The translations under genes and the position numbers were made by a program. A stretch of 64,000 nt of DNA from positions 1-64,000 of the forward strand of contig JAJZPC010000004.1 in the NCBI GenBank assembly GCA_021811385.1, given 5' to 3'. The DNA comes from Deltaproteobacteria bacterium. Lineage in GTDB: Bacteria > Desulfobacterota > Desulfobulbia > Desulfobulbales > Desulfurivibrionaceae. Positions 54,776-63,499 of this stretch are shown piece after piece (positions within the stretch are counted from its first letter, which is position 1; each line of letters starts with the position of its first letter). The notes beneath the pieces were generated by a model. It saw nothing but the letters and a program-made list of their open reading frames with translations. It was not told the origin of the DNA and searched no databases.

Positions 54776-57064
54776 ATGTCACAATCGCTTATCATTGTTG
54801 AATCTCCGGCCAAAGCCCGCACCTTGCAGAAATACCTCGGCAAAAACTTCACGGTCAAGGCTTCGGTGGGGCATATCATCGATCTGCCGGTGAAAACCCT
54901 GGGCGTTGATATTGCCAATGATTTTGCCCCCCAATACGTCACCATCCGGGGCAAGGGCAAAATCATCAGCGACCTGAAAAGCGCGGCGGAAAAGGCGGAC
55001 AAGATATACCTGGCCCCTGACCCTGACCGCGAGGGAGAGGCCATTGCCCACCATATCGCCGAAATCCTGCAATCCGCGCACAAGCCCATCCACCGGGTTC
55101 TCTTCCATGAGCTCACCAAAAAAGCGATTCTTGCCGCCATCGACCAGGCAACCGAGGTCAACCAGCAGCGTTTCGAGGCCCAGCAGACCCGCCGCATCCT
55201 AGACCGTCTGGTGGGCTACCAGATATCCCCCCTGCTCTGGGACAAGGTCCGCAGGGGATTAAGCGCGGGGAGGGTGCAGTCCGTGGCGGTGCGCATGGTC
55301 TGCGAGCGCGAGCAGGCCATCGAGGCCTTTGTTTCGGAAGAGTACTGGTCCATCCACACCACCCTGGAAGGGAAAACGCCGCCGCCCTTTGTCGCCCAGC
55401 TCGACCAGGCATACGGCAAGAAGATCGATCTCAAGAAAAACAAGATCGGCACCGATGCCGAGGCGCAGGCCATTGTCGCCGCGGTTCGGGACGCCTCTTT
55501 CCTGGTGGAGAGCCTGGAAAAGAAAAAGAAGAAACGCAACCCGAGCCCGCCCTTCATCACCAGCACCATGCAGATGGACGCCAACCGCAAGCTCCGCTTT
55601 TCCGCGAAAAAAACCATGACCCTGGCCCAGCGGCTCTATGAGGGCATCGAATTGGGCGCCGAAGGCCCCACCGGTCTGATCACTTACATGCGAACCGACT
55701 CCACCCGGATCAGCAACGAGGCATTGGAAGAGGCCCGGCAGTATATCACCGAGGCCTTTGGGGAACAGTTCCTCCCCGCCAAGCCGAACATCTTCAAAAC
55801 CAGCAAATCCGCCCAGGATGCCCACGAAGCCATCCGCCCCACCGATGTGCGCAACACCCCGGAAAAACTCGCCCCTTTTCTGGAAAAAGACATGCTGGCT
55901 CTCTACTCCCTGATCTGGAAGCGCTTTCTCGCCTGCCAGATGGCCCCGGCAGAGTATGACCAAACCACCATCACCCTGGTGGCGGCCAACGATTTTGTTT
56001 TCAAGACCGTGGGCTCGATCATGCGGTTTCAAGGCTTCATGGCCCTGTACGAAGAGGCGGTGGATGAGAGCGCAGGGGATGGCGCGGAAGGCGACAATGC
56101 CACCCTGCCGGACCTGAAAAAAGGCGACACCGTCGCCCTTCTGCACATCGAGCCCAAGCAGCATTTCACCCAGCCGCCTCCCCGGTATACGGAGGCGACC
56201 CTGGTGAAGGCCCTGGAGGAAAACGGGGTAGGCCGCCCTTCCACCTATGCCTCGATCCTCTCCACCATCCAGGAGAAGGAATACGCCCTGCTGGTCCAGC
56301 GCAAATTCATGCCCACCGACCTGGGCAAGCTGGTCAACGAACTGCTTGTCGCCCATTTTCCGGATATCCTGGACATAGAGTTCACCGCCTCCATGGAGGA
56401 AAAGCTTGATGGGGTGGAAGCAGGCAATACTCAGTGGCTCAAGGTTCTGCAGGATTTTTATGGGCCGTTCAGCAAGACCCTGGACGCAGCCAAGGAGGAG
56501 ATGAAATCGATCAAGAAAACGGCCATCCCCACCGACCTGCCCTGTCCGCTCTGTGACGGCAAAATGGTGATCAAGTGGGGGAAAAACGGCGAATTTCTTG
56601 CCTGTGAAAAGTATCCGGAATGCAAACACACCCAGGATTTCACCAGAAACGACGAGGGCAAGATCGTGCCCGTCGAAAGGGAACAGCCGGCCGAATCAGG
56701 CGAGCTCTGTGAAAAATGCGGCAAACCCATGGTCTTTAAAAATGGGCGCTACGGCAAGTTTCTCGCCTGTTCCGGCTATCCTGCCTGCAAGAACATCCGC
56801 GCCACCACCACCGGGGTTCCCTGTCCGGAAGCAGGATGCACCGGAGAACTCATCCAGAAGATCTCCAAGCGGGGCAAGGTGTTCTACAGCTGCAACCGGT
56901 ATCCGCAATGCTCTTTCGCCCTGTGGGACAGGCCGGTCAATGAGCCGTGCCCGCAGTGCGGATCGGTCTATTTGCTTGAGCGGGAAACGAAGAAAAGCGG
57001 CCTGCAGCTGCATTGTCCGAACAAGGAATGCGGGTATACCAAGAAGATCGGCGAGGACGAGTAA
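54776..57064 (+). CDS. topA: DNA topoisomerase I
   Basis: A 762-residue type IA topoisomerase relaxing negative supercoils. Toprim domain (SLIIVESPAKARTLQKYLG, APDPDREGEAIAHH), catalytic Tyr304 in ITYMRTDSTRIS, and four C-terminal zinc ribbons (CPLC, CEKC, CPEAGC, CPQC each with a second pair). The protein ends 7 bp from the convergent ydcF-like stop with no terminator between, so transcripts of the two may overlap. Confidence 0.96.
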   Translation: MSQSLIIVESPAKARTLQKYLGKNFTVKASVGHIIDLPVKTLGVDIANDFAPQYVTIRGKGKIISDLKSAAEKADKIYLAPDPDREGEAIAHHIAEILQSAHKPIHRVLFHELTKKAILAAIDQATEVNQQRFEAQQTRRILDRLVGYQISPLLWDKVRRGLSAGRVQSVAVRMVCEREQAIEAFVSEEYWSIHTTLEGKTPPPFVAQLDQAYGKKIDLKKNKIGTDAEAQAIVAAVRDASFLVESLEKKKKKRNPSPPFITSTMQMDANRKLRFSAKKTMTLAQRLYEGIELGAEGPTGLITYMRTDSTRISNEALEEARQYITEAFGEQFLPAKPNIFKTSKSAQDAHEAIRPTDVRNTPEKLAPFLEKDMLALYSLIWKRFLACQMAPAEYDQTTITLVAANDFVFKTVGSIMRFQGFMALYEEAVDESAGDGAEGDNATLPDLKKGDTVALLHIEPKQHFTQPPPRYTEATLVKALEENGVGRPSTYASILSTIQEKEYALLVQRKFMPTDLGKLVNELLVAHFPDILDIEFTASMEEKLDGVEAGNTQWLKVLQDFYGPFSKTLDAAKEEMKSIKKTAIPTDLPCPLCDGKMVIKWGKNGEFLACEKYPECKHTQDFTRNDEGKIVPVEREQPAESGELCEKCGKPMVFKNGRYGKFLACSGYPACKNIRATTTGVPCPEAGCTGELIQKISKRGKVFYSCNRYPQCSFALWDRPVNEPCPQCGSVYLLERETKKSGLQLHCPNKECGYTKKIGEDE

Positions 57065-57071
57065 GCGAAGG

Positions 57072-57848
57072 TTACAGATTGCCCCGGATCAAGTAGGCGG
57101 TGTAGCCGACAAGCTCATAAAGCATCCCGTAGGTATCCTCCAGGCCATCGTCGGAAGGGACGAAACTCTCCCGGGTAATGGGGGTATTGTCCCTGGAAAC
57201 TGACAACAGATCCGGATTCAAACCCTGCTTGCGAAAAAGCGCCGCCGCCCGCCGCATATGGTTGGCCGAGGTAATGAGCAGGATTCGCTTGATTCCCTTG
57301 CTCTCGCAGTAGGTCTTAACGCTTTTTGCCTCGGCCAGGGTATTGCGGACCTTGCCGTGGACCGCGATCTTTTGAGGATCAACCCCCTGCCTTTCCAGAA
57401 GACCAAGAAGGATTTTGGTCTCATTCACCCCTTTAATGCTCACATCGCTGAGAAGCAAGGTGTCGGCCAGGCCGCTTTTTACCGCAGCGACCCCCGTCAA
57501 TATCCGCGCGGAACTCTGCCCCAGCTGCTGGTAATCGGAGACATATTTGAAGATCTCTTCTTCATTCTCCGCCGCGTGCCGCACATACCAATTGTAATCA
57601 ACTATCCCACCCAACACCACGGCGGCATCATAGGTGCTTTGGCGATTCACCGTATCCGCCACCCACCATCTGGCCATGACAACCTGGGACGTATAGGGAA
57701 TGCTGACCCCATAGAGATAGAGCAACAGAAGCAGCAGGCCGGCGCGTGTCCGCTCCTTCCTGAGCAGCAGAACCAGACCGATAAAAAATGCCGGAAAGAG
57801 GGGATTGAGGAAAAATCTGGCCACATCCTGCGCGGTATAAAAAGGCAT
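57072..57848 (-). CDS. YdcF family membrane protein (DUF218)
   Basis: A 258-residue protein with two N-terminal membrane segments (NPLFPAFFIGLVLLL, and AGLLLLLLYLYGVSI) and a DUF218/ElyC-SanA-YdcF domain (YDAAVVLGGI, ILLITSANHMRRAAALFRKQG). Relatives function in envelope homeostasis, including undecaprenyl-phosphate handling for ElyC, but the activity is not settled. ATG 57848 with GAGGG upstream is chosen over 57860. Confidence 0.85.
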   Translation of the reverse strand: MPFYTAQDVARFFLNPLFPAFFIGLVLLLRKERTRAGLLLLLLYLYGVSIPYTSQVVMARWWVADTVNRQSTYDAAVVLGGIVDYNWYVRHAAENEEEIFKYVSDYQQLGQSSARILTGVAAVKSGLADTLLLSDVSIKGVNETKILLGLLERQGVDPQKIAVHGKVRNTLAEAKSVKTYCESKGIKRILLITSANHMRRAAALFRKQGLNPDLLSVSRDNTPITRESFVPSDDGLEDTYGMLYELVGYTAYLIRGNL

Positions 57849-57949
57849 AACAACCCTCATCGTGCATCATCGGAGAAAGCAGGCGACGCGCACCCGCAGT
57901 ATTCCTATCAGATATACCTGCAAAGCCGTCCCATTGCCACACCCAAAAG

Positions 57950-58530
57950 TGAATACTCCACCGCCTAAAGGCGGTGGCTTCAGATAACAGCTAAAGCTGG
58001 CGGGGTCGGCTACGCCGACTTCTCGCCATCACCTTCAACCTTGAAATTGTCATCGGAGGCCGCATCTTGGTTCTCAATGTATTGGATGATCATCTCATCC
58101 GTAACATTGCCGCTGCTACAACAAAAGTAGCCGCGTGCCCAAAAATGTCGCCCCCAATACGTCTTGCGGAGATGAGAAAACTCATTCAGCAATTTGAACG
58201 AGGTCTTCCCTTTAAGCCTCTGCACCAACCGACTTATCGTCACTTGCGGCGGAATCGAGACAAACAGGTGGACATGATCCTTCGACACATGACCCTTGAT
58301 GATATCCACCTCTTCAGCCTGGCAGATCTCACGGATCATATCTCGGAGCCGAAGCGCTACACTATCCACCAAAACCTTCTTCCGGTACTTCGTTATCCAC
58401 ACCAAGTGCAGGTGGATAGTGAATACCGTATGTGAGCCATGTCTATATGTCATGACTCAAAATTTAGCAATTCTACGCGAAAGCTGCCACCTGAAAGGTG
58501 GGGGTTTTAACCCTCCCAAGCGGGGACAAT
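57950..58530. mobile_element. IS200/IS605-family insertion element
   Basis: A compact element of about 580 bp with one tnpA and a subterminal hairpin at each end: CCACCGCC-TAAA-GGCGGTGG at 57958-57977 and CCACC-TGAAA-GGTGG at 58487-58501. No tnpB is present, so it is IS200-like. Exact ends are approximate, since this family has no terminal inverted repeats or target duplication. Confidence 0.85.
58010..58453 (-). CDS. tnpA: IS200-type transposase TnpA
   Basis: A 147-residue HUH-type single-strand transposase. HVHLFVSIPP supplies the HUH histidines; Tyr in IIQYIENQ is the nucleophile. Apparently intact. The first residues (MTYRHGSHTVFTIHLHLVWITKYRKKVL) are typical of the family. No Shine-Dalgarno is evident, as usual for these elements, which limit transposase production. 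Confidence 0.93.
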   Translation of the reverse strand: MTYRHGSHTVFTIHLHLVWITKYRKKVLVDSVALRLRDMIREICQAEEVDIIKGHVSKDHVHLFVSIPPQVTISRLVQRLKGKTSFKLLNEFSHLRKTYWGRHFWARGYFCCSSGNVTDEMIIQYIENQDAASDDNFKVEGDGEKSA

Positions 58531-58606
58531 AAAGCTGCTTGCCAAACAGGCCGATAAGGAAATATGATAAGGGATCCGCTAGGCAAGGACACAAGGAGGC
58601 AACCCC

Positions 58607-58960
58607 ATGATTTCCGGCATCCATTCGGCACTTTCCGGCCTGACCGCCATCCAGAAAAAGATTGAATCAAATGCCAATAACGTGGCCAACGTCAATACGG
58701 ATGGCTACAAAAAAACGCGGGTTACCCTGCACGAACAGGAACCCCAAGGCATACAGGCCGTGGTGCAGAAAATCGAGACGCCCGGACCCATGGTGTATGA
58801 GCAGACACCCGCGGGAGAAACCCTGGTTGAAAAGTCAAACGTGGAGTTGAGCGAAGAGTTGCCCAACATGATGTTGAGCCGCCGCTTTTTTCAGGCCAAC
58901 CTGAAAACCGTGCAGGTCGAGGATGAAATGCTTGGAAGTCTGCTGGACATCAAGAGCTGA
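58607..58960 (+). CDS. FlgC/FlgG-like flagellar rod-domain protein, orphan
   Basis: A 117-residue protein with the flagellar basal-body rod N-terminus (SGIHSALSGLTAIQKKIESNANNVANVNTDGYKKTRV) and C-terminus (MMLSRRFFQANLKTVQVEDEMLGSLLDI). It lacks the middle domain of FlgF or FlgG, so it is nearest FlgC or FlgB in size. AAGGAGG stands upstream. No other flagellar gene is in the window and its end overlaps the pyrC stop by 11 bp. It could be a rod subunit out of its operon or a repurposed paralogue. Confidence 0.85.
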   Translation: MISGIHSALSGLTAIQKKIESNANNVANVNTDGYKKTRVTLHEQEPQGIQAVVQKIETPGPMVYEQTPAGETLVEKSNVELSEELPNMMLSRRFFQANLKTVQVEDEMLGSLLDIKS

Positions 58961-60248
58961 AACCGTTTTCCTGCCAGGTTATCCTGCCCTCCAGGATGGT
59001 CAACACGGCCTTCCCCTGTAACTCCCAGCCAAGAAACGGAGAATTCCTGCTCTTGGAGAGAATGGACTCCTCGGTAAACACAAACCGCTTCTCCGGATCA
59101 ATCACCGTGATATCCGCCGGCGCGCCCACGGAAAGGGTTCCGCCCGGCACCCCGAGGATCCGTGCCGGATTCACCGAAAGCAGCTCCATCATCCTCCGGG
59201 CATCGAGTTGATTCTCCCGAACAAGTTGCAAGGTTAGCGGCACCGCTGTTTCCAGGCCGATGATCCCGTTGGCCGCCAGATCAAACTCCCTGTCCTTGTC
59301 AAGCTCGCCATGCGGGGCGTGATCCGTGGCAATGGCGTCGAGGGTTCCGTCCCGCAATGCCTCACACACCGCAACCACATCCGCCTCGGTGCGCAAGGGA
59401 GGATTCATCTTCGCCAGGGTGTTATACCCATCCACCGCTTTCTCGGTGAGGGTGAAATAATGCGGCGCTGTTTCCGCCGTCACGGCCACCCCTTTTTCCT
59501 TGGCCCTCCGGATCAGAGACAGCGACTCCCTCGTGCTGACGTGGGCAATATGAATGGGCCGCCCGGTAAATTCAGCCAGAGCCAAATCGCGATACACCAT
59601 GATTTCTTCGGCCACATGGGGAATGCCCCGCAACCCGAGCCGGGTGGCCAACGCGCCATCGTTCATGGCGCCACCGTGACTGAGCGTCATCTCCTCGGCA
59701 TGGGAAATAACCAGCAGATCATGGTTGCCCGCATACTCGAGAGCCCGGCGCATGAGCTGACTGTTGCCCACCGGCAGACCATCATCGGTTACGGCAACCG
59801 CTCCGGCCTGGCGCAATTCGCCGAACTCGGCGAGGTGTTCCCCGTTACTCCCGCTGCTGATCGCGCCCACCGGGTAGACCCTGGCAAACCCTGCTTCCGC
59901 CGCCTTTGCCAGAATAAAAACGGTCACGGTCTGGTTATCGTTGACCGGCTTGGTGTTCGGCATGGCGGCCACGGCGGTAAAGCCCCCGGCAGCAGCGGCG
60001 CGGGTTCCGGTTTCAATGGTTTCCTTGTACTCCTGACCTGGTTCGCGCAGGTGCACATGCATGTCGATCAGCCCCGGCACCACCCACTTCCCCTGCAAGT
60101 CATAAACAACTCCCCCCTGGTCGGGAAGCGAGCCTGGTTGGGAAACCGCGCTTATTCTGCCGCCTGCGATCAACACATCTTGGATCTGATCGATTCCGTT
60201 CGCCGGATCAATCACGCGCCCATTTTTCAGAAGAATACTTCCGGGCAT
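58950..60248 (-). CDS. pyrC: Dihydroorotase
   Basis: A 432-residue class I dihydroorotase that closes carbamoyl-aspartate to dihydroorotate. Metal ligands: HVHLREPG near residue 60, the GFTAVAAMPNTKP segment, and the DHAPH near residue 305. GGGAGG upstream of ATG 60248. It follows pyrB by 1 bp, as one translation unit. Confidence 0.95.
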   Translation of the reverse strand: MPGSILLKNGRVIDPANGIDQIQDVLIAGGRISAVSQPGSLPDQGGVVYDLQGKWVVPGLIDMHVHLREPGQEYKETIETGTRAAAAGGFTAVAAMPNTKPVNDNQTVTVFILAKAAEAGFARVYPVGAISSGSNGEHLAEFGELRQAGAVAVTDDGLPVGNSQLMRRALEYAGNHDLLVISHAEEMTLSHGGAMNDGALATRLGLRGIPHVAEEIMVYRDLALAEFTGRPIHIAHVSTRESLSLIRRAKEKGVAVTAETAPHYFTLTEKAVDGYNTLAKMNPPLRTEADVVAVCEALRDGTLDAIATDHAPHGELDKDREFDLAANGIIGLETAVPLTLQLVRENQLDARRMMELLSVNPARILGVPGGTLSVGAPADITVIDPEKRFVFTEESILSKSRNSPFLGWELQGKAVLTILEGRITWQENGFSS

Positions 60249-60249
60249 G

Positions 60250-61182
60250 CTAATCGCCTCCCATTATCAGGTAAATCAAAGCCATCCGCACCGCCACCCC
60301 GTTGGTGACCTGCTCCAGGATCACCGAACGGCTGCCATCGGCAAGCTTCGGATCGAGTTCAACCCCCCGGTTTATCGGGCCGGGATGCATGATGATCGCT
60401 TCGGGCGAGGCTGCCTCCACCACCTTTTGCGAGATGCCAAAAAACTTCGCATACTCGCGCAGGGTCGGAAACAGGGGATCCTGCTGGCGCTCCTTCTGAA
60501 TCCGCAGGGCCATGATCACATCGGCCCCATCAACCGCTTCCATCACGCTCCGGCTGACCTGGGCGCCCAGCTCCCCGATACCGGGAGGGATAAGAGTCGC
60601 CGGACCGCTTACCGTTACGGTCGCTCCCATCTTGGAAAAACCGATAATGTTTGAATGTGCCACCCGACTGTGGGCTATGTCGCCGATAATGGCGATTTTC
60701 AGCCCCGCGATCCCGCCCTTGGCTTCCCGGACCGTCATCAGGTCGAGAAGACCCTGGCTTGGATGCTCGTGGGTTCCGTCCCCGGCATTGATCACGGACA
60801 CCTCGACATGGTCGGCCAGGAGGCGGGCCGAACCGGAGCGCGGATGCCGGAGGATGATGCAGTCGGGGTTCATGGCGGCGAGATTCCGCGCGGTGTCGAT
60901 GAGGGTTTCCCCCTTCACCGTGCTGCTGCCCGAGTTGGAGATATTGAAGGTGTCCGCGCTCATGCGCTTTGCGGCAACTTCAAAGGAAAGGCGGGTCCGG
61001 GTGCTTGGCTCAAAGAAAAAATTGATGATGGTTTTGCCGCGAAGGGTTGGAACCTTTTTTATGGACCGGGCGGATATTTCCTTGAACGATTCCGCTGTCT
61101 GCAAAACGGCCTGGATATCTTCCGGGGAAAGATCGGCAAGCCCAAGGACATGTTTATGACTGAATCGGTACTCGGGGTCCAT
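60250..61182 (-). CDS. pyrB: Aspartate carbamoyltransferase catalytic subunit
   Basis: A 310-residue ATCase catalytic chain making carbamoyl-aspartate. STRTRLSFE (carbamoyl-phosphate site) and HPGPINRGVELD are present. No pyrI regulatory gene is adjacent; with pyrC next to it, the enzyme may be of the class that forms a dodecamer with dihydroorotase. Upstream is lepB, 120 bp away on the same strand. Confidence 0.96.
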   Translation of the reverse strand: MDPEYRFSHKHVLGLADLSPEDIQAVLQTAESFKEISARSIKKVPTLRGKTIINFFFEPSTRTRLSFEVAAKRMSADTFNISNSGSSTVKGETLIDTARNLAAMNPDCIILRHPRSGSARLLADHVEVSVINAGDGTHEHPSQGLLDLMTVREAKGGIAGLKIAIIGDIAHSRVAHSNIIGFSKMGATVTVSGPATLIPPGIGELGAQVSRSVMEAVDGADVIMALRIQKERQQDPLFPTLREYAKFFGISQKVVEAASPEAIIMHPGPINRGVELDPKLADGSRSVILEQVTNGVAVRMALIYLIMGGD

Positions 61183-61302
61183 ACGATTCTTTCCGTGGAA
61201 ATGTCAGCGCGACCAAAAAGAACTTCCCGCGCCAAAATAATGAAGAGCAACAACGCATCGATTCAGAATAAAAAAAACAGGAGCCAATGGTCCAGAACTT
61301 TT

Positions 61303-61929
61303 TCAAGGAATTATTTTGCCAAGCCGATTCCAGCGCACCGTGAAATTCTCACTGTCCCATGACCAGTAGAGCATAAAAGCCTTGCCCCTGATGGCCTTGA
61401 GATCAACAAACCCCCAAAATCGGCTGTCGTGACTGTTATCACGGTTGTCTCCCATGACAAAAACGGCACCCGGCGGCACGGTTACCGGAGGCATATTGTC
61501 CCTGGGAGACGGAAGAACCTCCGCTTCCAGATTCACGGCATTGGGCTCGACAAAGGGCTCCCCGTTGACAAACACCTTTTTGCGCACAACCTCAACCCGG
61601 TCTCCGGCAACCCCCACAACCCGCTTGATAAAATCCTGGGAAGGGTTTTGCGGATACTTGAACACAATGACATCATGCCGTCGGGGATCTCCCACGGTAA
61701 TCCAGGTCGCCCCGCTCAGAGGGTTTTTTACGCCATAGCCGAATTTGTTGACCAAGATATGATCACCGATCAGCAAGGTCGGGATCATGGACCCGGAAGG
61801 GATCTTGAAAGCCTGCACCACAAAAGTTCTGATGAAAAATGCGAGCAGCAAGGCAATAATGATTGCCTCGACATATTCCCGCACAACAGATTTTTCCATC
61901 GTCTTGCCAGGAGTTTTCTTCACACGCAT
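61303..61929 (-). CDS. lepB: Signal peptidase I
   Basis: A 208-residue signal peptidase with a single N-terminal membrane anchor (YVEAIIIALLLAFFIRTFVV). Catalytic Ser in KIPSGSMIPTL and Lys in DFIKRVVGVAGD, with GDNRDNSHDSRFWG in the conserved box E. Two ATG starts are possible; the first is used, as the positive leader helps orient the anchor. Shorter than the E. coli enzyme, as is usual outside enterics. Confidence 0.95.
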   Translation of the reverse strand: MRVKKTPGKTMEKSVVREYVEAIIIALLLAFFIRTFVVQAFKIPSGSMIPTLLIGDHILVNKFGYGVKNPLSGATWITVGDPRRHDVIVFKYPQNPSQDFIKRVVGVAGDRVEVVRKKVFVNGEPFVEPNAVNLEAEVLPSPRDNMPPVTVPPGAVFVMGDNRDNSHDSRFWGFVDLKAIRGKAFMLYWSWDSENFTVRWNRLGKIIP

Positions 61930-62400
61930 GATCCTCGCATCACAATCTGTTCATCCAGGGAAAACAAAAGTTGCCGATCGGCAGGTCCATTGCCTGGAAA
62001 GATGGCCGCAAAATAAGCGAAGACCGAAATAAAAACAAGGGGCTGAATGCGTCTGGCCAAGAAATTCCATTTAACTCCAGACGGGAATAATTCTGAATTT
62101 TCTCCAAAGGTGCGAACCACCTGTAGTAGAGACCATTTACAAAAAACACAACATATTGGTTTTTTTGAATTTTTCAGCCCACTCATTCACTGATCCTCTC
62201 TCTCGATTACTCGATTTTTATGAGAAAAATCCATGATCTATCGCTGACTTTATGCTTGACACCATGTTTTTTTTGTGTCTCTAATGCAATAAAATAGATA
62301 AAATTATAATCAACAAGCGCAGTTAGAAAATATTCCGCGCAACAACCGGATGTCGGCCTGCGGATGTGCACAGCCAGAAAACCTTGGTCACGGGGAGCTC
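61930..62400. other. AT-rich intergenic region (lepB / pilM)
   Basis: About 470 bases, clearly AT-richer than the neighbouring genes. Two overlapping short minus-strand ORFs (61920-62186, 61940-62149) are not supported as genes. It holds the pilM promoter. A leader of about 110 bases separates that promoter from pilM. Confidence 0.55.
62256..62285 (+). promoter_or_regulatory. Promoter of the pil operon
   Basis: TTGACA at 62256-62261 and TCTAAT at 62280-62285, spacing 18, with a poly-T spacer. The only good sigma-70 match in the region. No -24/-12 sigma-54 pair was seen. Confidence 0.6.
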
Positions 62401-63498
62401 ATGGGCAAATCGGGTTTTAAAAAATTACAATTGCCATCCTTGCATATCCCTTTTCTTAAAAGGCAAACTCTCTCCATCGGCCTTGATATCGGCTCCCATG
62501 CCGTCAAAATCTGCGAACTGGAGGAAACGGGCCAGGGGTATAAGCTCGTGGCTCTGGGAAGCGCCCTGCTCCCACCCGATTCCCTTGAAGACGGCGCCTT
62601 GCAAGATCCGACGGCCGTGGGCAAGGTCATCACCTCACTGGTCAGCAATCTGAAAATAAAAAACAAAAAAGTCGCCATCTCCATTTCGGGATACTCCGTC
62701 ATCGTCAAAAAAATAAATTTGGCCGTGATGACCGAAGAGGAACTTGAAAAACACATCGAATCAGAGGCGGAGCAATATATCCCCTTCGATATTGAAGACG
62801 TTTACCTGGATTTCCAGGATCTGAAAACGAACACTGCGTCCGAAGCCCGCACCGATGTCATGCTGGTCGCGGCCAAGCGGGATGTCGTGGATGGATATCT
62901 CAACATGCTGCGGGCAGCAGGATTGCAACCGGTTGTCGTTGACGTGGACGCCTTTGCCTTGGAAAACGCCTTTGAAGCAAATTTTGGCCTTTCGGACAAT
63001 GTCGCCCTGGTGGATATCGGCGCCTCAAAGATGAACATCAATATCATCTCCCATGGCGCCTCAATACTCGCCCGGGATGTTGTCCTCGGCAGCCGGCAGT
63101 TGACCGAACAGATAGAAAATCTTTTTGGCGTTAGCTTTGAAGAGGCAGAGGCCTTGAAAACAGGAGAGATTGTCGCGAAAGAAAAGCAAGAGGAGCTTGG
63201 AACCCTTTTTGCCAATACCTGTGGGCAGTGGATAACAGAGGTAAAACGCGCCATTGATTTTTATTATTCCAACCATCCGGATGAAACAATTTCAAAGATC
63301 ATCTTGAGCGGTGGTGGCTCTAAAATACAGGGCCTTACCGAGTTTTTTGAAAAAGAGACCGATATCCCTGTTGAAATCTTCAACCCTTTCAAGCAAGCGG
63401 CTGTGGATAGCAGAACCATCGACCCTGCCTACCTGAAAAGCATTGCTCCGGAAATGACCCTTGCTGCCGGCCTGGCGACAAGGCCGGTGGAGGTATAG
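62401..63498 (+). CDS. pilM: Type IV pilus assembly protein PilM
   Basis: A 365-residue actin-like ATPase on the cytoplasmic side of the type IV pilus alignment complex. SIGLDIGSHAVKICEL (phosphate 1), NVALVDIGASKMNI (phosphate 2), IILSGGGSKIQGLTEFFEKE (adenosine motif) and the EAEQYIPFDIEDVYLDFQ sector are all typical. ATG 62401 with GGGGAG upstream is chosen over the track start at 62350. Heads pilMN(OPQ); only pilN follows before the window ends. Confidence 0.95.
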   Translation: MGKSGFKKLQLPSLHIPFLKRQTLSIGLDIGSHAVKICELEETGQGYKLVALGSALLPPDSLEDGALQDPTAVGKVITSLVSNLKIKNKKVAISISGYSVIVKKINLAVMTEEELEKHIESEAEQYIPFDIEDVYLDFQDLKTNTASEARTDVMLVAAKRDVVDGYLNMLRAAGLQPVVVDVDAFALENAFEANFGLSDNVALVDIGASKMNINIISHGASILARDVVLGSRQLTEQIENLFGVSFEEAEALKTGEIVAKEKQEELGTLFANTCGQWITEVKRAIDFYYSNHPDETISKIILSGGGSKIQGLTEFFEKETDIPVEIFNPFKQAAVDSRTIDPAYLKSIAPEMTLAAGLATRPVEV

Positions 63499-63499
63499 C

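Noticed and set aside
61920-62186. Two overlapping short minus-strand ORFs upstream of lepB, one with a GAGGA before its ATG and a hydrophobic stretch
   Set aside because: Two frames compete, the composition is AT-rich intergenic, and the first overlaps the lepB start; no family pattern. Comparative data could revive it.
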